In this document: piece after piece, positions 7,065-16,323 of the stretch | How the letters are laid out: every line of letters begins with the position of its first letter | How positions within the stretch are numbered: the first letter of the stretch is position 1 | Assembly: GCF_004000805.1 (NCBI RefSeq) | Contig: NZ_BILY01000014.1 | Span: 92,982 to 156,981, forward strand | Origin: Paenibacillus glycanilyticus NBRC 16618 | GTDB lineage: Bacteria > Bacillota > Bacilli > Paenibacillales > Paenibacillaceae | Length of the DNA stretch: 64,000 nt | Direction: 5' to 3' | The notes under the pieces: generated by a model | What the model saw: the letters and a program-made list of their open reading frames with translations, nothing else | Database searches by the model: none | What the model was told of the DNA's origin: nothing | Program-made: the position numbers and the translations under genes

Positions 7065-8317
7065 GGCAATACCCCCTCGTAAGCTAACTCGTATAGTAAA
7101 GCGGCCAATACGGATACCCCTTCGGCCAGCTCTTCAGGCGACGTAAATTCCTGCGGTGAATGGCTGATGCCGGATTGGCTTGGCACAAACAGCATCGCGG
7201 TTGGACACTTACTCGTAAACATCTGAGCATCGTGACCCGCTCCGCTGACCATCCGGCGGTAAGGAAGAGACAAGTCATTGGAGATGCGCTCAAGCTTGTC
7301 GATCAGCTCCTTGCTCATCGGCGCAGGCTTTGCTTCCAGCCAGGGAACAATCGAAAGCTCGAGTCCCCGCCATTTGGCAATTTCATTAAACTTGGCGATC
7401 GCGCTATCGCAAAATTTTGCAATGACGGCTTCGTCTATATGACGGACATCTACTGTAAAGCTTACTTCACCCGGAACGACATTTGGCGTATTCGGCAAGC
7501 ATTCAATCCGTCCGACGGTGGCAACAAGCGGTTCTCCGCATACGAGAGCATCGGCTTCAAGCTGAAGAATCATCTCCGCCGCTCCAACGAGCGTATCGTG
7601 GCGCATCGACATCGGCGTCGTACCGGCATGATTCGTTTCCCCTCGCACCGTTACGACATACCGACGCTGCCCGACTATCGCTTCAACAATTCCGATTCGT
7701 TTGCGCTGACGCTCCAGGACCGGACCTTGCTCGATATGAATTTCGACAAAAGCACCGATATCTTCCCGCTTGCTTGCATCCTGCTCCGGCTTGCCGAAGC
7801 CCGCGGTTTCCATCGCTTCCTGAAGGCTGACGCCGCCTGAATCAAACACGATCCCGCCGCTCTGCCAATCGTAGACGCCGGTCATATTGCCCGAGCCCCA
7901 ATAGGTGAGCGGAAACCGGCTGCCTTCTTCCTCGCAGAAGGAGACGATCTCAAGCGTGTTAACCGGCTGACCGTACGTATCCTTCAGATAGGTTACAGCC
8001 GCGATTCCGGCCGCTATGCCATAAGCGCCGTCATAATGGCCACCGGAGCGTACCGTATCGATATGCGAGCCGGTAAGGATAACCGGCGCTTCCTTGCTGC
8101 TTCCCTCCAGTCGGCCGAATAGATTGCCCACCCGGTCGAACCTTACCTCCATGCCGAGCGATTTCATCTTCTCCGCCAGGAACAACTGTGCCTGCAGCCA
8201 TTCCGGCGTATATAACAGCCGTGTAACTCCTCCTTGTTCATCAGCCCCAAAAGAGGCAAGCTCATCAAGAAGGCGGGATACAAAAGAGGCTGCTTCTTGT
8301 TCCATCGGAATCCTCAT
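7061..8317 (-). CDS. pucF: Allantoate amidohydrolase
   Basis: A 418-residue M20-type Zn/Mn amidohydrolase of the AllC/hydantoinase-carbamoylase group. It converts allantoate to ureidoglycine, CO2 and ammonia. Metal ligands are visible in GSHIDTV (H85), GGHYDGAYG (D96), CEEEGSRF (E129-E131), EIHIEQG and the late GAGHDAQM. Allantoinase lies immediately upstream (16-nt gap) and PucG overlaps downstream, so the substrate is well supported by position. Confidence 0.92.
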   Translation of the reverse strand: MRIPMEQEAASFVSRLLDELASFGADEQGGVTRLLYTPEWLQAQLFLAEKMKSLGMEVRFDRVGNLFGRLEGSSKEAPVILTGSHIDTVRSGGHYDGAYGIAAGIAAVTYLKDTYGQPVNTLEIVSFCEEEGSRFPLTYWGSGNMTGVYDWQSGGIVFDSGGVSLQEAMETAGFGKPEQDASKREDIGAFVEIHIEQGPVLERQRKRIGIVEAIVGQRRYVVTVRGETNHAGTTPMSMRHDTLVGAAEMILQLEADALVCGEPLVATVGRIECLPNTPNVVPGEVSFTVDVRHIDEAVIAKFCDSAIAKFNEIAKWRGLELSIVPWLEAKPAPMSKELIDKLERISNDLSLPYRRMVSGAGHDAQMFTSKCPTAMLFVPSQSGISHSPQEFTSPEELAEGVSVLAALLYELAYEGVLP

Positions 8318-8332
8318 CGTTACAGCCTCCTT

Positions 8333-9733
8333 TTAAGGGGTTTGTTGAGGCGCGTGTACAGGCTGCAGCAACAGTTGACCTTGCTTCACCGGGTTTACGC
8401 CTTGCTCTTCGTTATAGACCGTAATGCCGCGTACTAGCGTTGTTGTCACCTTGCAGGCAAATTTCCGTCCAAGGTAAGGACTGACTTTATGCCTTTGCCA
8501 CAACTGATCTTCCGTCAGCGTATAGGAGCGGCTTGCGTCCACGAGGACCAGATCCGCATCCGCGCCAACGGCTATTTGACCTTTTTGCGGGTATAGACCA
8601 AACCGTTTCGCAGGGCCTGCAGACAAGAGTTCAACCAGTTTGTGCAGCGGGATCCCTCTTTTTATAAAGCCTTCGTCCAGCATGAGTTCGAGGCTGCTTT
8701 GCGCGCCGGCAATACCGCCCCAAGCCTCGAAGAAGGAAAGGGATTCGTCGAGCTTGAGCTCCGGCGGGCAAGGAGAATGATCGGAAGCGATAACATCCAG
8801 CTTGCCCTCCGCAAGCAGCCGCCACAAGCCTTCCTTCTGCTCTCTGCCGCGTAGAGGAGGCGCGCATTTGGCGGCCGGACCTATATCCGCCATATCCTCA
8901 TCCGTCAACAGGAGATAATGCGGGCAAGTTTCTACGGTAACCGGAATGCTTCGCTTCTTCGCCCGGTCGATCAGCTCCACCGCTTCCACGCTGCTGATAT
9001 GGACAAAATGGACTTCGCAGCCCGTCTGCTCGGAGAACAGAATGGCTTTGTTTACCGCCTCCAGCTCGGCGATAACCGGACGGGACGCCACAAAGGCTCG
9101 TGCATCTGTCCTTCCTTCCAGAATGGCTTGTTCCGCCAGCGCAGAGGTAATCGCGTCACTCTCCGCATGGAGGGCAACAAAACCTCCCAATGCCGCGATC
9201 TTCTTCATTCCTTCATATAGCGTTAAGTCGTCAACCTCGCGGAAACGGCCTTCGCCTTCTCCGCCGGGATTGGACATAAAGGCTTTGAAGCCGCGGACGC
9301 CTCCCTCCGCCAGCTTTTCCAACTGATCCAGCTTGCCGGGGACGAGACCTCCCCAGAACGTATAATCGACTGCCGAGTTTCCATTGGCTAGTTCGCCCTT
9401 TAAGGCCAGAGCCTCAGGGGTAACCGTCGGCGGGTTGCCGTTCAGCGGCATATCGGCGTAAGTCGTGCAGCCGCCGGCAGCAAGCGCGGAGGAACCGGTT
9501 GCGAAGCCCTCCCAATGGCCGAAATTGGGTTCATTGAAATGAACATGGATATCGATCATGCCGGGAAGGACGAATTTGCCCTCGGCATCAACCATTTCAT
9601 CTGCCGGGGAGTCGGCTAGCGATTCGGAGATAGCCGCGATTTTACCGCCGATAATCCCAATGTCCAATCGATAAGTCCCGCCCGGGAGAACAACCTGCCC
9701 GTTTAGGATGATGCGGTCATATACTTGGTTCAT
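8333..9733 (-). CDS. pucH: Allantoinase
   Basis: A 466-residue cyclic amidohydrolase that opens allantoin to allantoate. The binuclear metal site shows DIHVHFNEP (H63, H65), the probable carbamylated lysine K150 in RGFKAFM, then HAES, HFVHIS and SDHSPCP. Length and the NEP motif fit AllB/PucH rather than dihydroorotase. The ATG follows AAGGAGG. It is 18 nt downstream of the HIU hydrolase gene in the same operon. Confidence 0.93.
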   Translation of the reverse strand: MNQVYDRIILNGQVVLPGGTYRLDIGIIGGKIAAISESLADSPADEMVDAEGKFVLPGMIDIHVHFNEPNFGHWEGFATGSSALAAGGCTTYADMPLNGNPPTVTPEALALKGELANGNSAVDYTFWGGLVPGKLDQLEKLAEGGVRGFKAFMSNPGGEGEGRFREVDDLTLYEGMKKIAALGGFVALHAESDAITSALAEQAILEGRTDARAFVASRPVIAELEAVNKAILFSEQTGCEVHFVHISSVEAVELIDRAKKRSIPVTVETCPHYLLLTDEDMADIGPAAKCAPPLRGREQKEGLWRLLAEGKLDVIASDHSPCPPELKLDESLSFFEAWGGIAGAQSSLELMLDEGFIKRGIPLHKLVELLSAGPAKRFGLYPQKGQIAVGADADLVLVDASRSYTLTEDQLWQRHKVSPYLGRKFACKVTTTLVRGITVYNEEQGVNPVKQGQLLLQPVHAPQQTP

Positions 9734-9751
9734 CCTGCTGCCTCCTTTTGT

Positions 9752-10138
9752 TCAGCTTCCGCGGTAAGTGCTGTAGCCGCCGGGAGCGACAAGCAGCGGG
9801 ATATGATAATGGGAACCGGCATCCGTTACGGAGAATCGGATCGGAATCCGGTCGAATACCGGTTCAGAATCGAGAATATGGCGTCTCTTCTCATCCCGGA
9901 AGTAGTCCCCGGCGCAAAAGACGATTTCATAGACGGCGGCCAGCATCTCCTCGCTGCCTAGCAGCGGGGCATCCAGCCGTCCGTCTTCGTTGGTGGCCGC
10001 CGTCCGCAGCAAGATGCGTTCCTCGGGCAACGCGGAGCTTACGTCTGACTCGATCAGGTAGAGTTCAACTTTAATGCCTACGGCAGGCTTGCCTTTCGAC
10101 GTGTCCAGCACATGGGTTGTAATGCGTCCGCCGCTCAT
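9752..10138 (-). CDS. pucM: 5-hydroxyisourate hydrolase (transthyretin-like)
   Basis: 128 residues from the ATG at 10136-10138. It hydrolyses 5-hydroxyisourate, the uricase product, to OHCU. The N-terminal THVLDTSKG supplies the catalytic His, and the C-terminus ends in the family signature YRGS. The longer GTG start (10145-10147) overlaps the ribosome binding site and is less likely. It lies 5 nt after the uricase stop, with its binding site inside the uricase 3' end. Confidence 0.93.
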   Translation of the reverse strand: MSGGRITTHVLDTSKGKPAVGIKVELYLIESDVSSALPEERILLRTAATNEDGRLDAPLLGSEEMLAAVYEIVFCAGDYFRDEKRRHILDSEPVFDRIPIRFSVTDAGSHYHIPLLVAPGGYSTYRGS

Positions 10139-10143
10139 AGGCT

Positions 10144-11103
10144 TCACTCCCCGTCCGTAGTCAGATCTTCTTGCGTCATCGTAAAGCCTTGGAAGCCAAA
10201 CGGCGGGCGAGGTTCGGTATAGACGCCGGCCGGATCGTTCTCGGTGTTGTCCACGATCGTCTCCCAGGTCCGGTTATTCGATTCGAATCGAACTTCGGCC
10301 AGCTGCGGGAAACGGGTTAGAATCCGGCGGCCGACATGGTAGATTAGGAACTGAATGGACGGAGATTTCATTTCATGGAAGACGTTATGGGTGATGTCCC
10401 GAATTTGCTCGGCAGGAACGTAACGTCCTAGCCCGGCATCAACGGCATCGTCTGCTTGATCGTATTTCCAGAAGATGTCCAGAAAGATGAACAGCGGACG
10501 GTCATAGCTCTCGGGCAGCGTTGTATATTCGTCGCGGACAAAGCCGTAAAACGAGCTTCCGCTTACCTTGATCAGCTGCAGATCGGTAATGGCGCATTCA
10601 TGCGAATCAATACGGGGAGCTCCGTCTTTCCGGACCAGCTTCATCGAAGCGCTGGCATGATCGTTATGCGAACGGCGGTAGACAAGCGAGCTTGGCTCCA
10701 GGCCTGAGCCTGCTTGGGAGGTTACCTCCAGCGTCTGGAACGGGATCCGGTCCGCGCTCAGCTCCACGGCATCGATATGGGGGTAACGGTCCATAAACTT
10801 CCGGCTGATAAACGCCAGCAAGCCTTCCGTTGTGCTGCCTTCGTAAGCGGCCGTGTTGCGCAGAATAAAGTTTTTCATCGAGTCGGTAGCCACGACTAGC
10901 GAGTTGTCGCCTTCGGTAAACGAAGTGAGGAGCTGTTCGCCGCTAACGGCAAACGTTACGTTATGGGCAAAGATGACATTGCTGTCACCGGTATAGGCGG
11001 ATTCGGGAACGGCAGATACGGATAACGGATTAGCATAAGTGCGGTAAGTAAGAACATCGCCTTTACCATAATAGAGAGTACGACCGCTGCGGAGTTTAAG
11101 CAT
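10144..11103 (-). CDS. pucL: Uricase (urate oxidase domain protein)
   Basis: About 319 residues, a cofactor-free urate oxidase with two T-fold domains. Recognisable segments are YGKGDVLTYRTYANPL near the start, TDGDNSLVVATDSMKNF-type sequence around residues 65-85, SFYGFVRDEYTTLPE, TPSIQFLIYHVG-type sequence, and the C-terminal YTEPRPPFGFQGF. It aligns with the C-terminal half of B. subtilis PucL. There, the OHCU decarboxylase domain is fused in front; here that domain is a separate gene 15 nt upstream. The ATG at 11101-11103 is chosen over the TTG 9 nt earlier because of spacing from AGAAGGGA. Confidence 0.92.
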   Translation of the reverse strand: MLKLRSGRTLYYGKGDVLTYRTYANPLSVSAVPESAYTGDSNVIFAHNVTFAVSGEQLLTSFTEGDNSLVVATDSMKNFILRNTAAYEGSTTEGLLAFISRKFMDRYPHIDAVELSADRIPFQTLEVTSQAGSGLEPSSLVYRRSHNDHASASMKLVRKDGAPRIDSHECAITDLQLIKVSGSSFYGFVRDEYTTLPESYDRPLFIFLDIFWKYDQADDAVDAGLGRYVPAEQIRDITHNVFHEMKSPSIQFLIYHVGRRILTRFPQLAEVRFESNNRTWETIVDNTENDPAGVYTEPRPPFGFQGFTMTQEDLTTDGE

Positions 11104-11118
11104 GAATACCAATCCCTT

Positions 11119-11619
11119 CTATTCTGTAATAAGATCGTGCAGCCTGAATTTCGTAATGCGGGCGATTTGCCATAAGGCCTCGTCGGCTTCTTCTTCCAGG
11201 CTGTTGTTGATTCTTGCTTCCATAGCGGCTAAAATATCGGATTTATCCTTGCCGCGGACGGCCAGGATAAACGGAAAGCCGAACTTGCCGGTATATTTGC
11301 GGTTGCTTGCCGTAAATACCTCGAACTCTTCCGGCGTCAGCCTGTCGAGTCCCGCTCCCTGCTGCTCCTTCGTCGAATAATCGCCAATCTTGATTCGGGT
11401 AGCCAGATCGGGATGCTCGCGGAACAGCTTAAGCTTGGTCTCTTCCGAAGAATGAACAACCGCCTTCACCATGGCGTCATGCAGCTCATCCACGGATCGG
11501 AAGGGGCGGGCGGCAAAGGCGGATTCGGCTACCCAAGGCGAATGCTCGAAGATAGCGCCAAGCGCTTCGACAAAAGATTCCTTCGGCATTTCGTTAATCG
11601 CGGATAGATTCAGATTCAT
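11119..11619 (-). CDS. uraD: 2-oxo-4-hydroxy-4-carboxy-5-ureidoimidazoline (OHCU) decarboxylase
   Basis: A 166-residue all-helical protein that decarboxylates OHCU to S-allantoin. The catalytic His is H69 in FREHPDLA. The conserved KEQQGAGL (84-91) and FGFPFILAVRG (113-123) are also present. It corresponds to the N-terminal domain of B. subtilis PucL. The ATG follows GAGGAAGGAAG and lies 26 nt inside the end of pucE, which suggests tight coupling with the dehydrogenase genes. Confidence 0.92.
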   Translation of the reverse strand: MNLNLSAINEMPKESFVEALGAIFEHSPWVAESAFAARPFRSVDELHDAMVKAVVHSSEETKLKLFREHPDLATRIKIGDYSTKEQQGAGLDRLTPEEFEVFTASNRKYTGKFGFPFILAVRGKDKSDILAAMEARINNSLEEEADEALWQIARITKFRLHDLITE

Positions 11620-12127
11620 AGGCTTCCTTCCTCCACTCTATCGCTTTTTGTACGGCTCTCTTAATACCTCCGTAGCCGGTGCACCGGCATATGTTTCCTG
11701 ATAACGCTTCTTCGATCTCAAGCGATGTCGGATCCGGATTATGATCAAGCAGCGCTTTGACCGAAATAATCATTCCCGGCGTGCAGTAGCCGCATTGGAA
11801 TCCGCCTTCCTCGAGAAAAGCTCTCTGGATCGGATCGATGCCGCCGGCTTGCGCCGAGACTCCTTCAATGGTTGTAATAGATTTGCCCGAGCATTGATAG
11901 GCCATCGTAAGGCAGGAATTAACAGGAACGCCGTCCACCATAACCATGCAGGCGCCGCATCGGCCGATTTCGCAGGAACGCTTCGCCCCCGTCATCGCCA
12001 GGTCATCGCGCAGCACATGAAGCAGCCGCTTGGCCGGCGGTACGTTCAAGCTCGCTTCATGACCGTTAATCGTGCACGGAATCGAGCTTGCCGCAAGCGG
12101 GGTAACAGACTTTGCCGAATCTTTCAT
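11594..12127 (-). CDS. pucE: Xanthine dehydrogenase, [2Fe-2S] subunit
   Basis: 177 residues carrying two 2Fe-2S clusters that pass electrons from the molybdenum site to FAD. The N-terminal plant-type ferredoxin domain uses C52, C57, C60 and C72. The helical C-terminal domain uses C112, C115, C147 and C149 (QCGYCTPG and ICRCTGY). The ATG overlaps the pucD stop (ATGA), and the gene overlaps uraD downstream. The three-subunit arrangement matches B. subtilis PucCDE. Confidence 0.94.
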   Translation of the reverse strand: MKDSAKSVTPLAASSIPCTINGHEASLNVPPAKRLLHVLRDDLAMTGAKRSCEIGRCGACMVMVDGVPVNSCLTMAYQCSGKSITTIEGVSAQAGGIDPIQRAFLEEGGFQCGYCTPGMIISVKALLDHNPDPTSLEIEEALSGNICRCTGYGGIKRAVQKAIEWRKEAYESESIRD

Positions 12128-14433
12128 TCTCCGCTCACCGCCTTGTCTAGGAATGAATCAAAAGATTGCGCGAGCAGCAGCTCCGAATCTATTGGAAGCT
12201 TAGTCACCCGAACGCCGACTGCGTCATAGATGGCCGCGGCGATGGCCGGTGCCAGCGTAACGGATCCTACCTCGCCAATGCCGCGGGGACCGTAATTGTC
12301 CTCTTCCGGCAGCTCTTCAATCGGCTGAACGTCAATGGTGCCTCGATGTTCCGCTATCGTTGGGACCAGGTACGTATCCAGGTTTTTCGTTAAATATTGT
12401 CCGCCGCTCATAACCGCGTCTTCCGTAAGGGCGAAGCCGATGGCCATGCTGCTGCCGCCTTCGATCTGCCCAAGAAAGCCTTGCGGGTTGATCACCGGCC
12501 CGGCTGCTACCGCATGGTATTGATGCAGCACCCGGACTCGGCCGGTCAACTGATTTACCTCTACCTTTACGGCAACCGCGGAGTACGTATAGAGGAAATG
12601 GGCGCCTACCTTTTGCGTGTCGGAGGTAGGGAAATGAAATTGCGTTGAACTGGTAACCGGTTCCCAGCAAGCTGCCGCGAGTGCCGGATAGGTCATGAGA
12701 CATTTCGGATTGTCAGGCTCGGGGCTGGCTTCGATCGCGTAAACGCCGCCTTCACCAAACCTCAGCCGGCTTGCGGGAAGCTGCAAGATATCCGCGGCTT
12801 TGCCGAGAACGGCGTCTTCGAACAGCGGCCGCAGATTTTGCAGCGACTTCCACATCATGCTTGTGGCGCGGGATGCGGTGGTTGATCCGCTCTCCGGCAC
12901 GATATCCGTATCGCCGATAACGATTCGGATATCCCCGGAGGCGAAGCCGAACTGCTCAATCAGCATTTGTTCCAGGGAAGCGATCAAGCCTTGCCCGAAT
13001 TCCTCGTAGCCGAATACCGCTTCGATCTTGCCGTCCGCAGCCAGCGTTAATCGACCGCCGGCCGGATCGGGAATCCCGAAGCCTAATCCCGCTCCATGCA
13101 TCGTAAATGCCGCTCCGATTCCCGTACGGATCCACGGTTCGTCTTGCGCTGCCTTGGCCGCCGGATTGCTGCGCTCCTGCCAGAGCGGGCTGGAAGTCAT
13201 CGCGGCAGAGACTTGTTTGGCGCCTTCCGTCAGGGCGATGGGCTGGTCAAACGGGCCGGGATCATCGCTTCTCCGCATATTCCGGAGCCGGAGCTCCCAT
13301 GGATCCATGCCAAGCTTTTCCGCCAGCCGGTCGAACTGCCCTTCCAAGGCAAATATCGCCTGATTGCCGCCAAAGCCACGGAACTCGCCCGACATTCCGT
13401 TGTTCGTGTAGACCGAGAAGCCCTCCACGTCCAAATGCTCGTACCGGTAAGGACCAATGACATGCTCCACCGCGAAGTTAAGCACTTCCGCGCCAAGCGT
13501 GGCGTAAGGACCCGTGTCCGCGATAATTCGGACTTGGTGGGCAATCAGCCGGCCGCTGTCGTCTACGCCGGTCTTCATCGTAATTTTCATCGGATGCCGC
13601 TTGAGACCGGCCCGAACCGATTCCCATCTGGAGTTATGGAGTTTTACCGGACGTTTGGTTATCCGGGCGAGCAGCGCTCCATAGGGCTGAACGTTAAGCT
13701 CGTCTTTTCCGCCGAAGGAACCGCCGATTGGGCTGGATACGATCCGAATCTCGCTTTGCGGAATCGCTAGAATGCGCGCCAGCTGCATGCGGTCCATAAA
13801 GCCATGCTGGGTTGGCGAATAAACGGTGAGCCGTCCGTCTTCTCCCGGGATAAACAAGCCGCCTTCCGTCTCCATGTACGTATGCATCTGGCGCGGCGTA
13901 TAATAGGTTTCTTCTACGACATGGGCGCAGCTGTCAAAGCCTGCAGCAATGTCGCCTCGCTGGAATCCGTTCCGGTGAAGCAGATTGCCTTGCGGGTGAA
14001 GCTGCGGAGCCTCGTCGGTAAGCGCGTATTCCGCATCCTCCACAATCGGCAGCGGTTCGTAATCGACCTCGATTAACCGAAGAGCATGTTCGGCAATCTC
14101 AAGGGTATCCGCCGCTACGGCCGCAACCGCGTCTCCGACATACCGCACTCGGTCCTCGCATAGAACAGGCTGATCGGGATGAGCGATTCCGAACCGGTTA
14201 AGACCCGGTACGTCTTTATGGGTAATGACGGCATGCACGCCATCCAATGCCGCAGCATGCTCGGTTCGAATAGCCGTAATCCGCGCATGCGCATGAGGAC
14301 TTCTCAGTACACGGCCAATCAACATATCCGGCGCTGTCATATCGGTCAGATAAGCCAGCTTGCCGGTTACTTTATCGGGTCCGTCGGGACGAACACGCCA
14401 GCGAGCCCCGCTTCCTTTTTTGTTCAAGAGCAT
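12124..14433 (-). CDS. pucD: Xanthine dehydrogenase, molybdenum-binding subunit
   Basis: A 769-residue large subunit that oxidises hypoxanthine and xanthine at a molybdopterin site. Molybdopterin-binding segments include IGGSFGGKDE, the GEFRGFGGNQ loop and SGSTTASRATSMM. The catalytic base is E721 in GPRGIGEVGS. The length is normal for the family. Maturation should need PucA (XdhC-like) and PucB (cofactor nucleotidyltransferase), both in this cluster. It is read between pucC and pucE. Confidence 0.93.
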   Translation of the reverse strand: MLLNKKGSGARWRVRPDGPDKVTGKLAYLTDMTAPDMLIGRVLRSPHAHARITAIRTEHAAALDGVHAVITHKDVPGLNRFGIAHPDQPVLCEDRVRYVGDAVAAVAADTLEIAEHALRLIEVDYEPLPIVEDAEYALTDEAPQLHPQGNLLHRNGFQRGDIAAGFDSCAHVVEETYYTPRQMHTYMETEGGLFIPGEDGRLTVYSPTQHGFMDRMQLARILAIPQSEIRIVSSPIGGSFGGKDELNVQPYGALLARITKRPVKLHNSRWESVRAGLKRHPMKITMKTGVDDSGRLIAHQVRIIADTGPYATLGAEVLNFAVEHVIGPYRYEHLDVEGFSVYTNNGMSGEFRGFGGNQAIFALEGQFDRLAEKLGMDPWELRLRNMRRSDDPGPFDQPIALTEGAKQVSAAMTSSPLWQERSNPAAKAAQDEPWIRTGIGAAFTMHGAGLGFGIPDPAGGRLTLAADGKIEAVFGYEEFGQGLIASLEQMLIEQFGFASGDIRIVIGDTDIVPESGSTTASRATSMMWKSLQNLRPLFEDAVLGKAADILQLPASRLRFGEGGVYAIEASPEPDNPKCLMTYPALAAACWEPVTSSTQFHFPTSDTQKVGAHFLYTYSAVAVKVEVNQLTGRVRVLHQYHAVAAGPVINPQGFLGQIEGGSSMAIGFALTEDAVMSGGQYLTKNLDTYLVPTIAEHRGTIDVQPIEELPEEDNYGPRGIGEVGSVTLAPAIAAAIYDAVGVRVTKLPIDSELLLAQSFDSFLDKAVSGE

Positions 14434-14466
14434 AGTTGACCACCCGTCCTCTCTTTAACAGCTGCA

Positions 14467-15360
14467 TTACTTTGCCGCTTTCCACAATTCCGAAGCAATC
14501 AGATTCGCCGCTGCTTTCTTCCGGTAACTGACCGGGACAAAAGCATCTCCTTTCGGCTCGTAATGCTCGAGAATCATGGAATAAACCTCCGTAATGGTCT
14601 TCTTATCGGCCGGCTTCCCGGTCAAAAATTGTTCCACCGTCTCCAGACGATGCGGGATGGTCTGCCCGCCGCCAAGCGCGAGCCGCACATCGCCCAGCCG
14701 GTTGTCCGAATCGAGCTGTATGCTGAATGCGGCGGTTACGACGGAAGGGGTAAAAGCATCTCTTCTGCCGACTTTATGGTAAGCGACGAATCGCTTCGTA
14801 TTCGAATTCAAGGTTGGCGGTGTCAGCGCAACCGAGAGAAGCAGACGTTCTTTCCAGACCGGATGCACCGCCGCGGTAGACAGCCATTCGGATAAAGACT
14901 CCTCAAGCCCGCTTGAGCCATCGTGCCAATGCAGCACCGGATCATAAACGAGCAAGGCCGGTATCGAGTCGCCCACAATCGACAGTACATTGCCGCCGAT
15001 CGTTGCCAGATTGCGGATAGACGGTGCGGCGATGCTGCGCGCTGCTTCCGTCAGAAGCGGGAAACTCGCATTTACAAGCGGGCTGGTTCGTATTTCCGAT
15101 AGTGTCGTCATGGCTCCGAAGCAGACTGTTCCGATCTCGCTGTCCGTCCGAGGTCCATGCAGTTCTTGAATTGCCCCGATGTCGATCAGATGGTTCGGCA
15201 TGGCCGCCAGCCCCGATTCCCATTGCGTGCGCAGCAGCGTGCCTCCTGCGGTGAACACGCCCTCAGCTCCAAGCGTTGCCTTAAGCTGCCAAGCTTCCTC
15301 GGCGGTTGCCGGATGCCAGACGAAAGGTGCTTCCGCCACTCCTTGTGCATTTGCAGCCAT
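14467..15360 (-). CDS. pucC: Xanthine dehydrogenase, FAD-binding subunit
   Basis: A 297-residue CoxM/CutM-type FAD subunit that accepts electrons from the FeS subunit and passes them to NAD or another acceptor. FAD-binding features are FTAGGTLLRTQ near residue 36 and ATIGGNVLS near 118. The C-terminal CO-dehydrogenase flavoprotein domain has RDAFTPSVV and LALGGGQTIPHR. The ATG follows GGAAGGGGA. It is 17 nt after the ABC transporter permease gene, so transport and oxidation are probably co-transcribed. Confidence 0.92.
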   Translation of the reverse strand: MAANAQGVAEAPFVWHPATAEEAWQLKATLGAEGVFTAGGTLLRTQWESGLAAMPNHLIDIGAIQELHGPRTDSEIGTVCFGAMTTLSEIRTSPLVNASFPLLTEAARSIAAPSIRNLATIGGNVLSIVGDSIPALLVYDPVLHWHDGSSGLEESLSEWLSTAAVHPVWKERLLLSVALTPPTLNSNTKRFVAYHKVGRRDAFTPSVVTAAFSIQLDSDNRLGDVRLALGGGQTIPHRLETVEQFLTGKPADKKTITEVYSMILEHYEPKGDAFVPVSYRKKAAANLIASELWKAAK

Positions 15361-15377
15361 AACGCCATCCCCTTCCG

Positions 15378-16307
15378 TTAAAATCTTTGTTCGCGAATAT
15401 ACGGTGTACCCAGCGACTCCGGCGAGCCCGAAGGCTTATTGCGGTTGCGCCAGCCAAGGAACATCAGAACCAGAATCGTTACAATGTAAGGAATCATCTT
15501 CAGGAAATAGGATGGAATCTCGCTTCCGATCAGTTGAATGCGGAAGCCGATGGTGTCCAGCGCGCCGAAGAAGTAAGCGCAGAACAGAGCGCGGACCGGA
15601 TTCCATCTTGCGAAAATAATGAGAGCCACGGCGATCCAGCCTCTGCCTGCCGTCATGCCTTCAATCCAGGTTGGCGAATACACCATCAGCAGATCCGCGC
15701 CGGCAAGACCGATCAGCATGGAGCCAATGATGATATAACCGTAACGGAATGTTTGTACCCGGATCCCCATTACGTCGGCCGTTGGCGGATTATCGCCAAT
15801 CGCTCTTAGATGTAGGCCCCATGAGGTACGGTGAATGTATAAGTGCAAGACGATAACGAGAATAAAGCTGAGCCAGGTTAAAATATCGAGATGAGCGAAT
15901 ATTCCGCCAATTACGGGTACATCTTTAAGCCAATTCAGGTTTACCTTCGGAACCGCGCCCGCTACCGGCTGTCCGGTAATGCTTTTGCCAAGATAAGCGC
16001 TAAGCCCGGTTCCGAATAACGTTAAAGCCAGGCCGCTGACAATCTGATTGGCCCGAAGCGTCACGCACATAAAGGCATGGACGATGCCCAGCACCGCGCT
16101 TATCGCGCAGGCGGCCAGCAGGGTTAAGGCCAGGCTGCCGGTATGCAGGTATGTCATACAGGCTATGACGGCCCCCATCAGCATTAGACCTTCCGCGCCG
16201 AGCTGGATAATGCCTGACCGTTCGATCAGGATGCCTCCAAGCGTGGCGAATAAGAGAGGCGTGCCGGAAGAGATGGCTGCTACAATGATTTGAACGAATA
16301 TATCCAT
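15378..16307 (-). CDS. Nucleoside ABC transporter permease (NupQ-like)
   Basis: A 309-residue BPD_transp_2-type permease with about eight to nine membrane segments and the conserved RSGIIQLGAEGLMLMGA start. It resembles the second permease of B. subtilis NupNOPQ (YufQ), a guanosine importer. The GMTAGRGWIAVALIIFARWNP motif region is typical of this family. It pairs with the larger permease at 16324 and the double ATPase at 17442 to import a purine nucleoside or base for the downstream catabolic enzymes. Confidence 0.88.
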   Translation of the reverse strand: MDIFVQIIVAAISSGTPLLFATLGGILIERSGIIQLGAEGLMLMGAVIACMTYLHTGSLALTLLAACAISAVLGIVHAFMCVTLRANQIVSGLALTLFGTGLSAYLGKSITGQPVAGAVPKVNLNWLKDVPVIGGIFAHLDILTWLSFILVIVLHLYIHRTSWGLHLRAIGDNPPTADVMGIRVQTFRYGYIIIGSMLIGLAGADLLMVYSPTWIEGMTAGRGWIAVALIIFARWNPVRALFCAYFFGALDTIGFRIQLIGSEIPSYFLKMIPYIVTILVLMFLGWRNRNKPSGSPESLGTPYIREQRF

Positions 16308-16323
16308 GGTCTACACATCCCTT

